Part shown: piece by piece, positions 45,290 to 55,986 of the stretch
How the letters are laid out: each line of letters starts with the position of its first letter
Numbering within the stretch: position 1 is the stretch's first letter
NCBI GenBank assembly: GCA_022559985.1
Contig: JAFJTR010000059.1
Coordinates: forward strand, 1-64,000
Reading direction: 5' to 3'
DNA length: 64,000 nucleotides
From: Parastagonospora avenae f. sp. tritici 18332-5
Taxonomy: Eukaryota > Ascomycota > Dothideomycetes > Pleosporales > Phaeosphaeriaceae
Notes under the pieces: model-generated
Seen by the model: only the letters and a program-made list of their open reading frames with translations
Databases searched by the model: none
What the model was told of the DNA's origin: nothing
Translations under genes and position numbers: made by a program

Positions 45290-47154
45290 CTACACACGCC
45301 TCTTCAATCTCACCATCAGAGGGGGTTTCTCCCAGAGAGTATGCATCCTCGAATCACGATGCCAGTCAACGGTATCATCAATTGGCTCCATGTCGTACCG
45401 GTAAATGATCTTCGCCATGATAGTTTGAAGCTCCATCCAGCCAAGACTGTGAACATTAGCTCTCGATCACGAATTGAGCATTTAAAAGGGTCATACTTCC
45501 GTCCCATGCAGGAGCGCGTTCCGTACGAAAACGGCTGGCTTGCGTCGAGATTATCGGTACTGTTCTCTCCAATCCATCTTTCCGATTTAAATGTCCAGGG
45601 CTCACTGAAGTTGGCCGTCGACATGCTTGCCGCGAAAGTGCTTGTCGAAACAACGGTCTGCAGGTCCTTATTAGATGAAACGATTCGGGGAGGATTGTCA
45701 ATCGTTCGTAGATAAACGTACTCCACCTGGTAGGAAGTGGCCATCAACAGTGCATCCACCTTGAGGAACAATGCGAGGAAGCGAGAAAGGAAGAGGGGGG
45801 TACACGCGCATGGCCTCTTTTATAACAGCCTTGAGGTACTTGAGAGGTATCGTGGTGGCTGCATTGATATCCTTGTATCGAGTAAACGATGACCTTACCT
45901 CGATTTGTAGCTGCGATAAGACGGAAGGGTTTTTAAGCAGGTAGTAAGTCATGCAAGAAAGTGTTGTGGCTGTTGTTTCACTGCCGGCAATACTTGGTCC
46001 TTCTGTTAGAATCCCAGGTTGTTTTACAAGAGTTTATAATACGTACACAAAATCGGAAGAGTGAGCAGCAATCTGAGAGTCTGAGATGGACTCCTGTTGG
46101 CGTGCTTCGATCATCTTGGTGAGGAAGTCTGCGCGGTCTGAATGCGTGGCTAATCGACTAGTTCCAAGTCAGATATGCTCACAAGTAAAGGGCTTAGCTA
46201 TCGAGATTGAAGACTTACCTCTGGACCAAGTCCATGGTGTACTTCTGATGCTTACGGTTCTCTGTCATCAACTTCTCGATGAATGGTGAACATATCTTTT
46301 GCACAATAAGAGAAACTGCTGGAAATCTGCGGAAGCAATCGGCGAGTGCACCCAAACGCAGGCTTTTCGTCACAATGGCGACCCAGAAGTGCTCTTTTCC
46401 CGCTTCAACGCCACCGAAATCCTTTCCGAACGCAAGGCTGCCGATGATGTCGAAGGTGACTAGATTGAACCACATGACCAAATTCGTACCGTGTGCACCA
46501 CGACCCGCTTCCTCGAGCTTGTCAACAAGCCTGTCCACGGACTCCGCGATGAGAGACTCCTGAGACTTGAGGGAACGGTCGGAGAAAGCGCTGCTGAGAT
46601 AACAGCGCATCTTGGCATGCTTCCCAGGATCACGCTCGCTCACGATGGAGAGCGACTCTGCGGCAAAGTTGCCCCCATCGTAGAACTCACTTTTCACGAA
46701 AGGCTCTACGCCCTTGCGTGGGCCGTAGATATCACGCCATGAGGAAGATGAGCTGAAGCTTAGCTCGTTGGGTGCGACGCGAACAACAGGTCCTGCTAAT
46801 GATGAGCCACGCTCAGGAAAGGACAGTAAGACGTTAAATTACCGTATTTTTCATGGAGCTCTAGTTGCCAATAAGGCTGTCTGCCTGTCATAAACTTCCA
46901 CGAGTACAGAACCTATGCCACTTTTGTTAGGAGAGAGTTCTCTCAAGCTCGTGCATCACACAATGTTGATGGTGAACTTGCATTGCTGAATGATGCTGAA
47001 ACGGGGCCCGGGAACTTCCCCAAGGGATGAAACCACCAAATCGAGAGCTTATATAGCAGCCCAATGGCTAGCACCTGGGTTAAGTTAACATCTCATGTCG
47101 CAGTCAAAGGGATTAGATTGGGAAACTCACCGAAACAACAATTTCGAGCTTCAT
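45290..47154 (-). CDS. Cytochrome P450 C (isotrichodermin C-15 hydroxylase-like)
   Basis: A multi-exon minus-strand gene. The start at 47154 (MKLEIVVS) splices to VLAIGLLYKLSIWWFHPLG and FPGPRF. Later exons carry YGPRKG-type sequence, KSEFYDGGNF, SERDPGKH, the I-helix AGSETTAT near 45975, ExxR in EAMRVYPPL, PERW-like SERW and the haem loop FSYGTRSCMGRN. The last exon ends at the stop at 45292-45290. All the splices I checked use GT-AG, and the apparent stops near 45699 and after CMGR lie in introns. The junction after FPGPRF (46900-47000) is the least certain. It is a paralogue of P450 A. An ER monooxygenase, probably acting on the same sesquiterpene. It shares a 360-bp divergent promoter with the acyltransferase. 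Confidence 0.83.
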
Positions 47155-47514
47155 TCTAATGTATCGATTTACTGCGTTATTATCCAGAAAATTCCAAAAA
47201 GTGACGACATGTACATAATTAGGCTTTGGTGATATAGAATCATTTTCGGTTTACGTTGGTTCATCCGGATCCAACTAATTATGGTAGTTCGGATAATTCC
47301 ATAGTCGGTACAGGCCGAGGCCCCACTCCCAGCCCCTGCCTAGTGGGTGTCCTCTTGACGATTTGATTGCGACAATGTTGTTGAACCTCTCGTTGGGGTT
47401 TCGACGCTGAGAGTGATTATTTCTTACCGGTCGGACCACTCATTGACGGCTGAGGGGTTACATCGTCAACACGTCTCCTGAGCAGCACCTGGAAGCTGAA
47501 TATTCCGACCTATC
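47155..47514. promoter_or_regulatory. Divergent promoter of P450 C and acyltransferase
   Basis: A 360-bp spacer serving two divergent cluster genes. It contains a TGTCCT half-site near 47347 but no clear palindrome. Confidence 0.4.
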
Positions 47515-49167
47515 ATGTCGCCCGTAACCATGCCGCCCGAGGTGGATGTTAAAGTCACGATGACGGAGCGCGTATTTCCTCAAAAGTCATCGCACAATGA
47601 ACACGCAATCCCACTGTCGCTACTGGACGCGACTACCGCCAACTTTGCTCTTACAAATGCTGTATGGCTCTTCGGGCCTCTCAATGGGAAGGATGTAGTG
47701 GACGTCGCCGTGCACCTCCGCCAGACACTCGGCACTGCACTTACTTCGTATCCTCAATGGGTCGGCCAGCTGAAGTCCATCGCTGTCATCGACGATGCGT
47801 CTGTTCCCGCTGAAGCGGAAGAGTTCCCAGCCCACGCCCGTCGCTTCGGCCGCGTGTACGCGCACTTCGGGCGCCCCGCAGACGTCGGTGTGGAGTTCAT
47901 CTCAGCAACAAGCTCTGCCACCACGGACTCACTCTACCAAAAAGAGCGCGTCAAGACTCAGCCACTTTGGGATCGCAAAGGCGACAATCTCGGTAAATTT
48001 GTGCCTGTTGTCGACATTGCGCATGCTCTACAACCCAACGAACCCGATATCGCGACGGGATTGCGCAAGCCGATCATGGCTGTCCAATACACCGCGTTGT
48101 CAGACGGTGGTTTTGTCCTCGCTGCCAAAACGGCGCATCCTTTTGCGGACATCACGGGCCTCATCCGCTTTGTCAAGGACTGGGCGAGTGTGAGTCGTGC
48201 CGTCATCAAGGGCCTGACCACCCCAGTCCTGACTCCCGTCTTTGAGCCGGAGAGTTTGGACAACCTTGCTGCAGGAGACATCAACGCTGAGGAGCCGAAC
48301 CCTGCCATTATTAGACGAACGGAACGTTTGCCCTTGCACAGGTATGATTGGTGGGCTGCACCGGGAAAGCCTCCCACGCCATTCCTCGATGCGGCCAAAT
48401 TGGTATTACCAGCAGGCAAGCCTATGCCATGGGCTGAGTGGGATCTTAAGGCGCCTGTTTCTGACTACACTATTCATCTCAACACAACGCAGGTCGATTT
48501 CCTCTTAAACGAAGCTACAAAGGGTACTGCCGGTGATGGCCCGAGAATCAGCAAGCATGATGCCGTGTTGGCACACATTTGGTCCTGCATTGTGCGTGCA
48601 CGTCAACTCGGGAAGGATGACGGCCCTGTTCATTGTGACCTTGTACTTGGCGTTCGATCCGCTCTCAAGCTGGGTGAAGACTTTATGGGTTCTCCCATCA
48701 TCATGATGAATGTTGAGCTGCCGGGCTCTGAGGTTGGCTACGAACAATCAAGCAACGCTACTGCAGCGATGGTTCCCATCGCCCGAAAGATTCGGCACAC
48801 GATTGCCACTGTCAGCGACCCAGCAAATCTCGCAGATCATCTTCATAGTGCTGCGTATGAGAAGTCTCCTCAGCGTATATGGCAGGCATTCCTTGGTCGG
48901 CGTCATATCCTGGTGACGACCTGGGCGCGCGCCGGCATCTACGATGTCGATTTCGGTCTTGGCTCGCGCATACGATACGCAGACGGCATCGTGCCGAACT
49001 TGGACGGCGATATTCTCATCAAAGAAGCGCCACCATCTTCTGGAGAATTCTTGTCTACATCTCGGTCGTCTTGGACCGACAGCGGGGTGGATATCTCTGT
49101 CCATATCTACACTGAGGATATGGAGCGATTGCTCAAGGATCCTCTGTTACTGCCGTGCCTTAATTAG
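47515..49167 (+). CDS. BAHD-type (PF02458 transferase family) acyltransferase
   Basis: Single exon of 550 residues with the ATG at 47515 (MSPVTMPPEVDV). The HxxxD catalytic motif is HPFAD (H208, D212), in KTAHPFADITG. The structural DFGxG motif is DFGLGSR near residue 480. The family transfers acyl groups from CoA thioesters to hydroxyls or amines in the cytosol; trichothecene 3-O-acetyltransferase (TRI101) and many fungal cluster enzymes share this two-motif layout. Here it probably acylates a hydroxyl on the oxidised sesquiterpene, acetyl being the commonest donor in fungal pathways. It offers a second acylation besides that by the NRPS condensation domain. Donor and acceptor cannot be read from sequence. 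It is intact and divergent from P450 C. Confidence 0.87.
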   Translation: MSPVTMPPEVDVKVTMTERVFPQKSSHNEHAIPLSLLDATTANFALTNAVWLFGPLNGKDVVDVAVHLRQTLGTALTSYPQWVGQLKSIAVIDDASVPAEAEEFPAHARRFGRVYAHFGRPADVGVEFISATSSATTDSLYQKERVKTQPLWDRKGDNLGKFVPVVDIAHALQPNEPDIATGLRKPIMAVQYTALSDGGFVLAAKTAHPFADITGLIRFVKDWASVSRAVIKGLTTPVLTPVFEPESLDNLAAGDINAEEPNPAIIRRTERLPLHRYDWWAAPGKPPTPFLDAAKLVLPAGKPMPWAEWDLKAPVSDYTIHLNTTQVDFLLNEATKGTAGDGPRISKHDAVLAHIWSCIVRARQLGKDDGPVHCDLVLGVRSALKLGEDFMGSPIIMMNVELPGSEVGYEQSSNATAAMVPIARKIRHTIATVSDPANLADHLHSAAYEKSPQRIWQAFLGRRHILVTTWARAGIYDVDFGLGSRIRYADGIVPNLDGDILIKEAPPSSGEFLSTSRSSWTDSGVDISVHIYTEDMERLLKDPLLLPCLN

Positions 49168-49523
49168 ATATCGCAAGATATCTTCAGCCCATCACCAATT
49201 CCTTATTGTCCTGCTCGCAGAGCTCTTCAGGTCCTGACTGTAGACGTGAAGGCATAAATTCTCATTGGCAAAATATAAAATGTCTGTAATTGGCTCAATT
49301 TCTTTAGAAGCTAGCTCAGAACCAATTGTTTCAGAGTCGTCGGAATGACAGTACATCAGTACGCACATCCGGCCATTAATATCGTTATAGGATTGTTCCC
49401 CAGAAGTGCAAACTTTGGGAGTTGGGTTGATTGGTCTTTGCTTTACTACTCTGCATTTACTATTATACTCAAACGCTTGCTCAAGTTGACCAGGATGGAC
49501 CAGCATACCATATTGAACGACGT
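49168..49523. other. Spacer between convergent acyltransferase and P450 D
   Basis: No gene or repeat was recognised; it presumably holds the two 3' UTRs. Confidence 0.4.
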
Positions 49524-51421
49524 TCATCTCCTCTTGAACATGATACGACCAGCGGGATTAGGCAAGTTCTGCGTCTCAAAAATCAAGCTGGGAGGTCTTC
49601 CGGCCTGCTTGTCTGGAAACTTGAAGTCGTAATTTCTTAGAAGATAAACCATAATTGCCTTGATCTCGGCCGAAGCGAAAAATCGGCCAGGGCACGCATG
49701 CCGCCCGTACCCAAAGGCCATGCTCGCGGGATGAGCAGCAGCAAAAGCCACTGAGGACTTTGCCTTTTCGTTCAGAGAGTCCGGAGACGTCTTTGGAGCT
49801 GACTCGTCAAAACGGAAACCTTTGAACTTTTCAGGTTCAGAAAAGATCTCGGGGTCCATCGAGATGGCGTGGGCGGGTACGCCGATGGTTGTGTGGGCGG
49901 GAATCTTTAGGCCGTCGGGAAGAGTGTAGTCTACTGTGATGACTCTCTCAAATGTGACTGTGGGTGGTCAAAATACATTCACACTTTGGTAGGCGTTGGG
50001 TATCGCAAGTTTAAGACTTACTGAGAAGCAAGGGATTGAACCGTTGGCTTTCCTTCATGATACTATCTAACTTGGTCAATCCCTGAGATCCCTGGCGGCC
50101 GAGCAACCCGTTTCCATCGAGATTTTGGTCGATTTCTCTCCTCAGTGGCTCTATGTATTCGGGCATATCGCAGAGATCATACAACAGTTGAGTAGGTGCT
50201 GCTGCACTTGTATGGATTGCAGCAAAGCTGACTTTCAGGAGAATACCAGCAAGGAAGGCCAGGTCTTTTTCGTCTCCCTTGGCATCCTCCGCCATCCAAT
50301 AGAGTAGGTCAGGCGCAGCGGTGCCATTAGCCGCACGCTCTTTCAGAAGGGGAATCGCGGCCCTCTCTGCCGCAGCATAGTGACTCTGGATATTCCGGAT
50401 AGCTGGAACGAAGCGGGCGATGACCGGTTTGAGAAACTCGGGATACTTCTTAAGGGCCTGAGCGCCAATAAAACCGTCTGTTGCGAAGTCGATAGACGAT
50501 TGAATCCATTCTTTGTTGCGGCTAAGGGTAGTGCTGCCAAACATGCGACTTGACACGCGGGCCACGATTTGTGTGATTCGGTCGACTACGTCCACCTCGG
50601 TCCAGTCTTGAATGGTTGTGTCAGGAAGCCTGAGTTGAGTTGATTGCAGCAAACGAGAAAAGAAAAGCGCTCTTACCATAACAGGGAGGGAAAGAATCTT
50701 CAAAAGCGTCTTTGATCTCGTCCTGAACGTGGTCCATGACGGTCCCTGTGTGCGAAAATTAACGAAAGACTAAGGACCATACCCCATTTTTCAGCTTACA
50801 CAAGTTTCGATTTAGCTGACCTCTGACGACGCGGGGATGAAGAGTTGATCGGCTGCCCATCGTCGTGTATTTGCCTTCGAACATCTATAGTCCAATCAGT
50901 TGCGGGCCGAGTATACCATTGGGCAAAATCGCTGACCTCAATGAACGTGGCCACAAAATCAACCTCGTTAACTGGGGCCGACTTCAGATCTTCCAGGTAT
51001 TTGACGGGAATCATCAGGCGCTCTCCCAGTTTGCTGGGAACATAGTACGGCCCGCGATTTGCCTAGTAGACGACCAAGATTAGCAATAAATCTCTCAGCA
51101 AACCAACCGTTCTCAGGATGATATCGGCTTGGAAATATAATTGCACACCTGCTTATAGCCCTCCAGTAACATATTTTTGCTATCGTTCACGAACCGGATC
51201 CGGTTCTGCTTAATAGCGTCTTCATCGCTTCCGCCGACAAATGGAACGCCTTTTATGTATATTTGCCTAGAATGGCTCGATAACCAGTAAATCAATGCAA
51301 CGACAACTCCTGCAAGACCGATCAAAGTTGCGGTTTCGGTATCATGGTAGTAGGTCTTTACGAAGGCAAATTTATGCGCAATAAAGTCCAGTGGATACGC
51401 CTGAAGACGAAGCAAAGTCAT
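49524..51421 (-). CDS. Cytochrome P450 D (ent-kaurene-oxidase/CYP68-like class)
   Basis: A multi-exon minus-strand gene starting at 51421 (MTLLRLQAYPLDF) with an anchor (ATLIGLAGVVVALIYWL). After introns come ANRGPYYVPSKLGERLM, VKYLEDLKSAP, MFEGKYTTMGSRSTLHPRVV, DHVQDEIKDAFED, DWTEVDVVDRITQIVARVSS, ExxR in KESQRF, and the haem loop FGYGRHACPGRFF near 49700; the stop is at 49524. The FGYGRHACPGRFF word and the LHPRVV block are typical of the ent-kaurene oxidase/gibberellin/CYP68-type fungal P450s, unlike the other three here. It may carry out multi-step oxidation, as its relatives often do. It is divergent from the PLP-enzyme gene. The apparent stops fall at plausible introns, so I judge it intact. 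Confidence 0.85.
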
Positions 51422-51870
51422 CTCGATAGATCAAACAAGTAAAAATGCCAATGACCATGTTCCGATGCTACCGAAGTCAAAACAAGAAGTTTGGCTGAAG
51501 CCTGGATGATAAAAGTCTAAAAGTCGAACCACGAACAAAGTCGGAATTCACCAGATTCGTCGATATCCGAGAACCCGTATGCCCCAACGCTCGATCTTCA
51601 ACGTTGCCTTATATGGTCAGCTTACAATATCCGTCTTCCTCGCGACGCCAGCCGAATGGGAGAAATTCCGGACGTGCACCGATTTCACACCAGCGGCCGT
51701 GAGACGAAAATCGTGAGATATCGAGACAACACCGAAAACATAATGTCCAAGGCCTCGAGTAGAAGTATCGCCGGCAATGCCGACGTCGAATGGATATTTT
51801 GGACCGGATTTCGGAGCACAATTATAGCTTTGCTCACAGCTTCTTTTCTAATTTTCTGACAACAGCGGAA
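51422..51870. promoter_or_regulatory. Divergent promoter of P450 D and PLP enzyme
   Basis: A 449-bp spacer between two divergent cluster genes. Short open frames here have no domains. One ATGTCC half-site lies near 51742. Confidence 0.4.
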
Positions 51871-53696
51871 ATGGCTGACGCATTCGCACCTTTCAAAGTG
51901 GACGTTGGGTTAGAGTCCGAGCGCGCGTTTGACACTCGACAAATTCACGCCGGAGCAAAGCCGGACTCGGCGACGAAAGCGAGGGCTGTTCCCATCTACG
52001 CCACAGCGGTGAGACCTTCCGTCGCCCAGTGTTAAATTCTGGCTGGAGTAGGTTACTGACAACCCCGAACAGTCATACATCTTCACCAGCAGCGAGCATG
52101 CCCGCCGGGTGTGCAGTAACGAAGAGGCGGGATACGTGTATTCCAGGATATCAAATGTGCGTACCATACTTCAGAATTCATTGTGATATTCAAGACACTC
52201 ACTGGATCATTCTTTTGCTGACATGGAGTGATCGTTCCCTATGACAATAGCCCACAGTGGAAGTCTTGGAAAAACGTGTTGCGGCCCTTGAGGGTGGCAC
52301 TGCCGCTGTTGCCTGCGCCTCCGGTCAGTCAGCAGTGTTCCAGACCATTATATGTCTGGCTCATACCGGGGATAACATTGTCGCATCAACGGCCCTGTAC
52401 GGAGGTAGCTACAGTTTGTTCAAGACATTATTGCCGCGTATGGGAGTGTCTGTCCGATGGGTGCCTACCGACGATGCTGAAGCCTACCGGCCGTTGATCG
52501 ATGATAGAACAAAGTTGGTCTTTGTTGAGACAATTGGGAATCCAGTCGTCAGCATCCCGGACCTTCAGGGTATTGCGGACATTGCACATGAGCATCACGT
52601 CCCTTTGGTGGTAAGTGTAGAGCTGGTATCATGTGATGCAAGTAGGTAGCTTTAACGTCAAATGAGACTGACCAGCCTCCTTTTCTAGGTCGACAACACC
52701 TTCGGAGCAGGGGGTTTTTGGTGCCCCGTTGTGTCTTTTGGTGCTGACATCGTCGTCCACTCGGCGACAAAGTGGCTCGGCGGCCACGGGACGACGGTCG
52801 GCGGTGTAGTTGTCGACTCGGGGCGCTTTGACTGGAAGAAAGCGAGCGCACGCTTCCCGCACCTCACGCAAACGAGCGATGGGCCCATGGCCTTTTCTTT
52901 CGCAAGTAACTTTGGAAATGTAGCCTTCGCTATGGCGCTACGTATCGAGGTTGTCATGGAGGTTGGCAGCGTGTTGAATCCCTTCGCGGCGCAGCAAATC
53001 CTCCTCGGCATGGAGACTTTGAGTCTCCGCTGTGATCGGATTGCCGCCAACGCGTTGCAGATTGCGCAGTACCTAGCCGAACACGACCGCATCAGGTGGA
53101 TAAGCTATCCGGGTAAGTAGATTTTCGGGCCCCGAAGGGTTATTGGACGAGTCCAAGGAGACTTCGACGAGAATGGCAGCTGACGATGTGGCATGGCTAG
53201 GGCTTCCGGCGGACAGATACAACGAGAGAGCTAAGAAATATCTACCACGGGGCTTTGGGGGAGTGTTATCCTTTGGCGTTATCGGTGGCACAGTAGGCAG
53301 CAAAGCCTTTGTGGACGGGCTTCGTTTGGTATCAAACATGACAAAGTACGTTCATCCACATCAGGGTTTATGATATCAGGAAAGAGGACCAAGGGCGCTG
53401 AGGCTAACTATCATGGGGCTACAGTGTTGGCGACTGCAAAACCATGGCAACGCACCCATGGAGCTCAACGCACACCATCATGACTGAGCAGGATAGGTTA
53501 AATGCGGGCATCACCGAGGTATGTCTAGACCGCTTCCGATTTCTTTGCATGAGACTCCCCAGAATCAGATATCTGACATTTCTTTTCTTTGTAGGATCTT
53601 ATTCGACTTTCCGTGGGAACAGAAGACGTAAACGATATTATTAACGATCTTCGTCAGGGGCTTGAAGCCATCCCGGATCAATTTATCGGGGCCTAA
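51871..53696 (+). CDS. PLP-dependent gamma-substitution enzyme (O-acetylhomoserine sulfhydrylase fold; CndF/Fub7/FlvA-like)
   Basis: Seven exons (51871-52008, 52073-52156, 52251-52610, 52689-53112, 53201-53345, 53425-53518, 53595-53696) give 448 residues, the usual length. It is a Cys/Met-metabolism PLP enzyme of fold type I: SRISNPTVEVLEKRVAALEG, ASGQSAVFQT, GGSYSLF, ETIGNP, VDNTF, the PLP-binding Lys222 in SATKWLGG, and C-terminal HPWSSTH. Housekeeping members make homocysteine from O-acetylhomoserine and sulfide. Cluster-borne members (Fub7 in fusaric acid, CndF in citrinadin, FlvA in flavunoidine) join a carbon nucleophile to the same intermediate, giving pipecolate- or picolinate-type amino acids. 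Its position beside an A-T-C NRPS and a sesquiterpene cyclase favours the second role; that is inference. No dedicated imine reductase was found. It appears intact. Confidence 0.9.
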
Positions 53697-55670
53697 CAAC
53701 CGTCTCAGCTTCCGGATCCACATAATCTTTTTTGAGGGGTGGGGATGAACCTGCTCGAGTGAATCGAACTGGGCGCGATGTAAATGTCGAAGATGGTCGG
53801 CGCATCTAGGTTGATGACTGTGACGGGTGTAGGAGCTGTCAATTTCAATCCGCGATCCTTGATTATGATCAACGAGTATCGCAACATTGACAAAAGAACT
53901 ATGTACATTGTTGCGCTCTTTCAGTCCCTTAATATCCATCTTGAGTCCCGTTCTAGAAAGGTTTTTTGAATATTCCCTTTCTATCAATTAGAAGGATTTA
54001 GTAAACGCCATACGGTATATCAAAGAGCTTGGGGTGAGCATAAGAGCGTGGTTCACAGAGCATATCTCTGCGTGCGCTAAAACACCACCCGCTTGCACAG
54101 GGTTCCGTCCTCCACACACGCAATATTTCTCATTTCTCAATTAAGCAATGCAATAAATCCTAGGTTGCATCAACATCTGAGGCTGTGTCGTCTATCACCG
54201 TACTATGCCGATCGTCAAGATCACTGGACAAGAGCCTTACCCTAGCTATACCATGACTTATATGGTCCTGCTCTGGCACATTGCCCCATATTCTGTAGCA
54301 GCGGCATCAATCTTGGTTCTCAATCTATTGTACGGCAAAGCGTTCGAGCTCCGGATGAAAATAGTATGCGAGTACTAAGAGAAGCGTTGGATAAGCCTCA
54401 TATGCCCCCGACTACGGAAGGAAAGTCGGGCGACGATGAAGATGATGATGACGATGACGATGGAAAAAGCGAAGACGAGAACGACATGTCTATGAGAATT
54501 TATCGCGAGTGCAGCAAGATTCAAAATTGTCAGTGTGGTCATGATGGCACTAACGATGACGGTGAAGATAGCAACAAAGGTGGTACTAATGACGGCAATG
54601 AGGAGGCTAGTGCCCAGAATTACCACTCAGCGTTACCAGCGGACCATTTGATGGTTCCAAAATGCCCAAAAGAGCAGGCAGAGCATCGAAGAAAGCTCCC
54701 GGTCGACCAGTCGCTAGTTCCCAAGCCAAAATCAGCGCAGTTAACAAGATGCTAGACAAGATGCTACAAAAGCAAGGCTACATGCATTTCAATCGTCATC
54801 AATTACGCCAAGTACTCAAGCGTCAGAATATGACTCAGAGTGGTTCAACGGATGGCGTACTGTATGAGCTCCTCAAACAATAGGACAGGGTTCATGCGCC
54901 CAATACTCTCCATACCCATATTATGTCGCAGTTCTAGAGTATTTCCTTTTCCTTATACTACGTAGCACAGTCTCATGTCTCCATTGCTGTACTACGCAGT
55001 GCCTGCCACCTCTGATTTACTATATATACCGTTCATAGCGACATACAATAACACCTCAGTTCAATCCTTCAATTCCTTCCCGCACTGCTTGCACTCACTG
55101 CGACACATTATCAAGCAAAAGAAGAACGCGCAACCGATCATGAGTGTAGCGAAATCAGTCGAAGAGCAAATGCATGGATAAGTGGAAAATATGAGTCAAA
55201 CGCATGCTCGACGCGCATACTCGACGAGCAAGATAAGCAAGCCAAGGCGACTGAGCAAAACCAAGAGGCAGATAAGGAGACTTTCGGCGGCGATGTTGTC
55301 ACGGGCAGTGTAGGAGAAGACTCTGCCACGTCAACGGCAGGACATACAACTAAACACATAGCTTCTGCGCCTGCTCCCTTTTCTGAGGCACCGCCGCCGT
55401 CTCAATTTATGAAAAAGCCTTCCTTGATTTTGAAGGTCAGGCTGATGAAACAACCCAAAAAGAAGCAGAAAGAGTTCGGCATTTAGCGGGTTCGCGTACG
55501 CAGGTGGGAATATGGCGCTTTACAAAAAGAGGCATCTCGTTGCACGTGACTTCTGTGTCGTTTAAGACGCAGATGCTCGTTTTCGGCATTCATGGGCATA
55601 GTCGTGAGCATCATCAGACGCCCATACATATCTCAGTAGGTGGGTCTTGATCATCCCTTCATTTCATAGC
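53697..55670. other. Gene-poor region with short open frames
   Basis: No confident gene. Weak candidates on the plus strand are a 57-codon hydrophobic frame at 54205 (MPIVKITGQEPYPSYTM), a 129-codon frame at 54366 with an Asp-rich run, an overlapping 73-codon basic frame at 54662 (MPKRAGRASKKAPGRP) in another frame, and an open but ATG-less stretch at about 55178-55485. None has a recognisable domain. They may be pieces of a decayed gene. Confidence 0.35.
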
Positions 55671-55676
55671 GTGTTG

Positions 55677-55965
55677 TCAGATAATATGATAAGATAGTAG
55701 TGATGTAATTTTTGATGATATTGATGTGTCAGATAGAACGAGCTAAAGTAAGGTCGGATTTGACACAATCGAGCAGGGACCACTTAGCTTGGCACACCAG
55801 AACACGAAATCGTCGGAACCGAGACAATAGCGGAACAGACAGAACGAGCATCAATATCATCAAAATCATATCACTACTATCTTACCATATAATCTGACAT
55901 GATGATTGTTCTTTTTCCTGTCTCGGTTCCGATGATTTTGTGTTCTGGTGCGCCAAGCCAACGCC
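55677..55965. repeat. Interleaved inverted repeats (MITE-like)
   Basis: Two inverted-repeat pairs overlap in the order a-b-a'-b'. Arm a, about 50 bp at 55677-55727 (gtcagataatatgataag...), pairs with 55849-55899. Arm b, about 40 bp at 55783-55826 (ttggcacaccagaacac...), pairs with 55920-55965. Each looks like a miniature inverted-repeat element, one disrupting the other. Confidence 0.6.
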
Positions 55966-55986
55966 GAGCAGCACCGTGCGCACACT

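Noticed and set aside
45690..45730. Apparent stop and frame change in P450 C before the haem loop
   Set aside because: A GT-AG intron (donor after the PGG codons, acceptor before the TVVSTSTFAAS block) removes it, and the frame continues to the haem motif.
54366..54755. Asp-rich 129-codon ORF as an acidic nuclear protein
   Set aside because: The low-complexity run can arise from a gat/gac repeat, and the overlapping basic ORF is in another frame. No domain was recognised.
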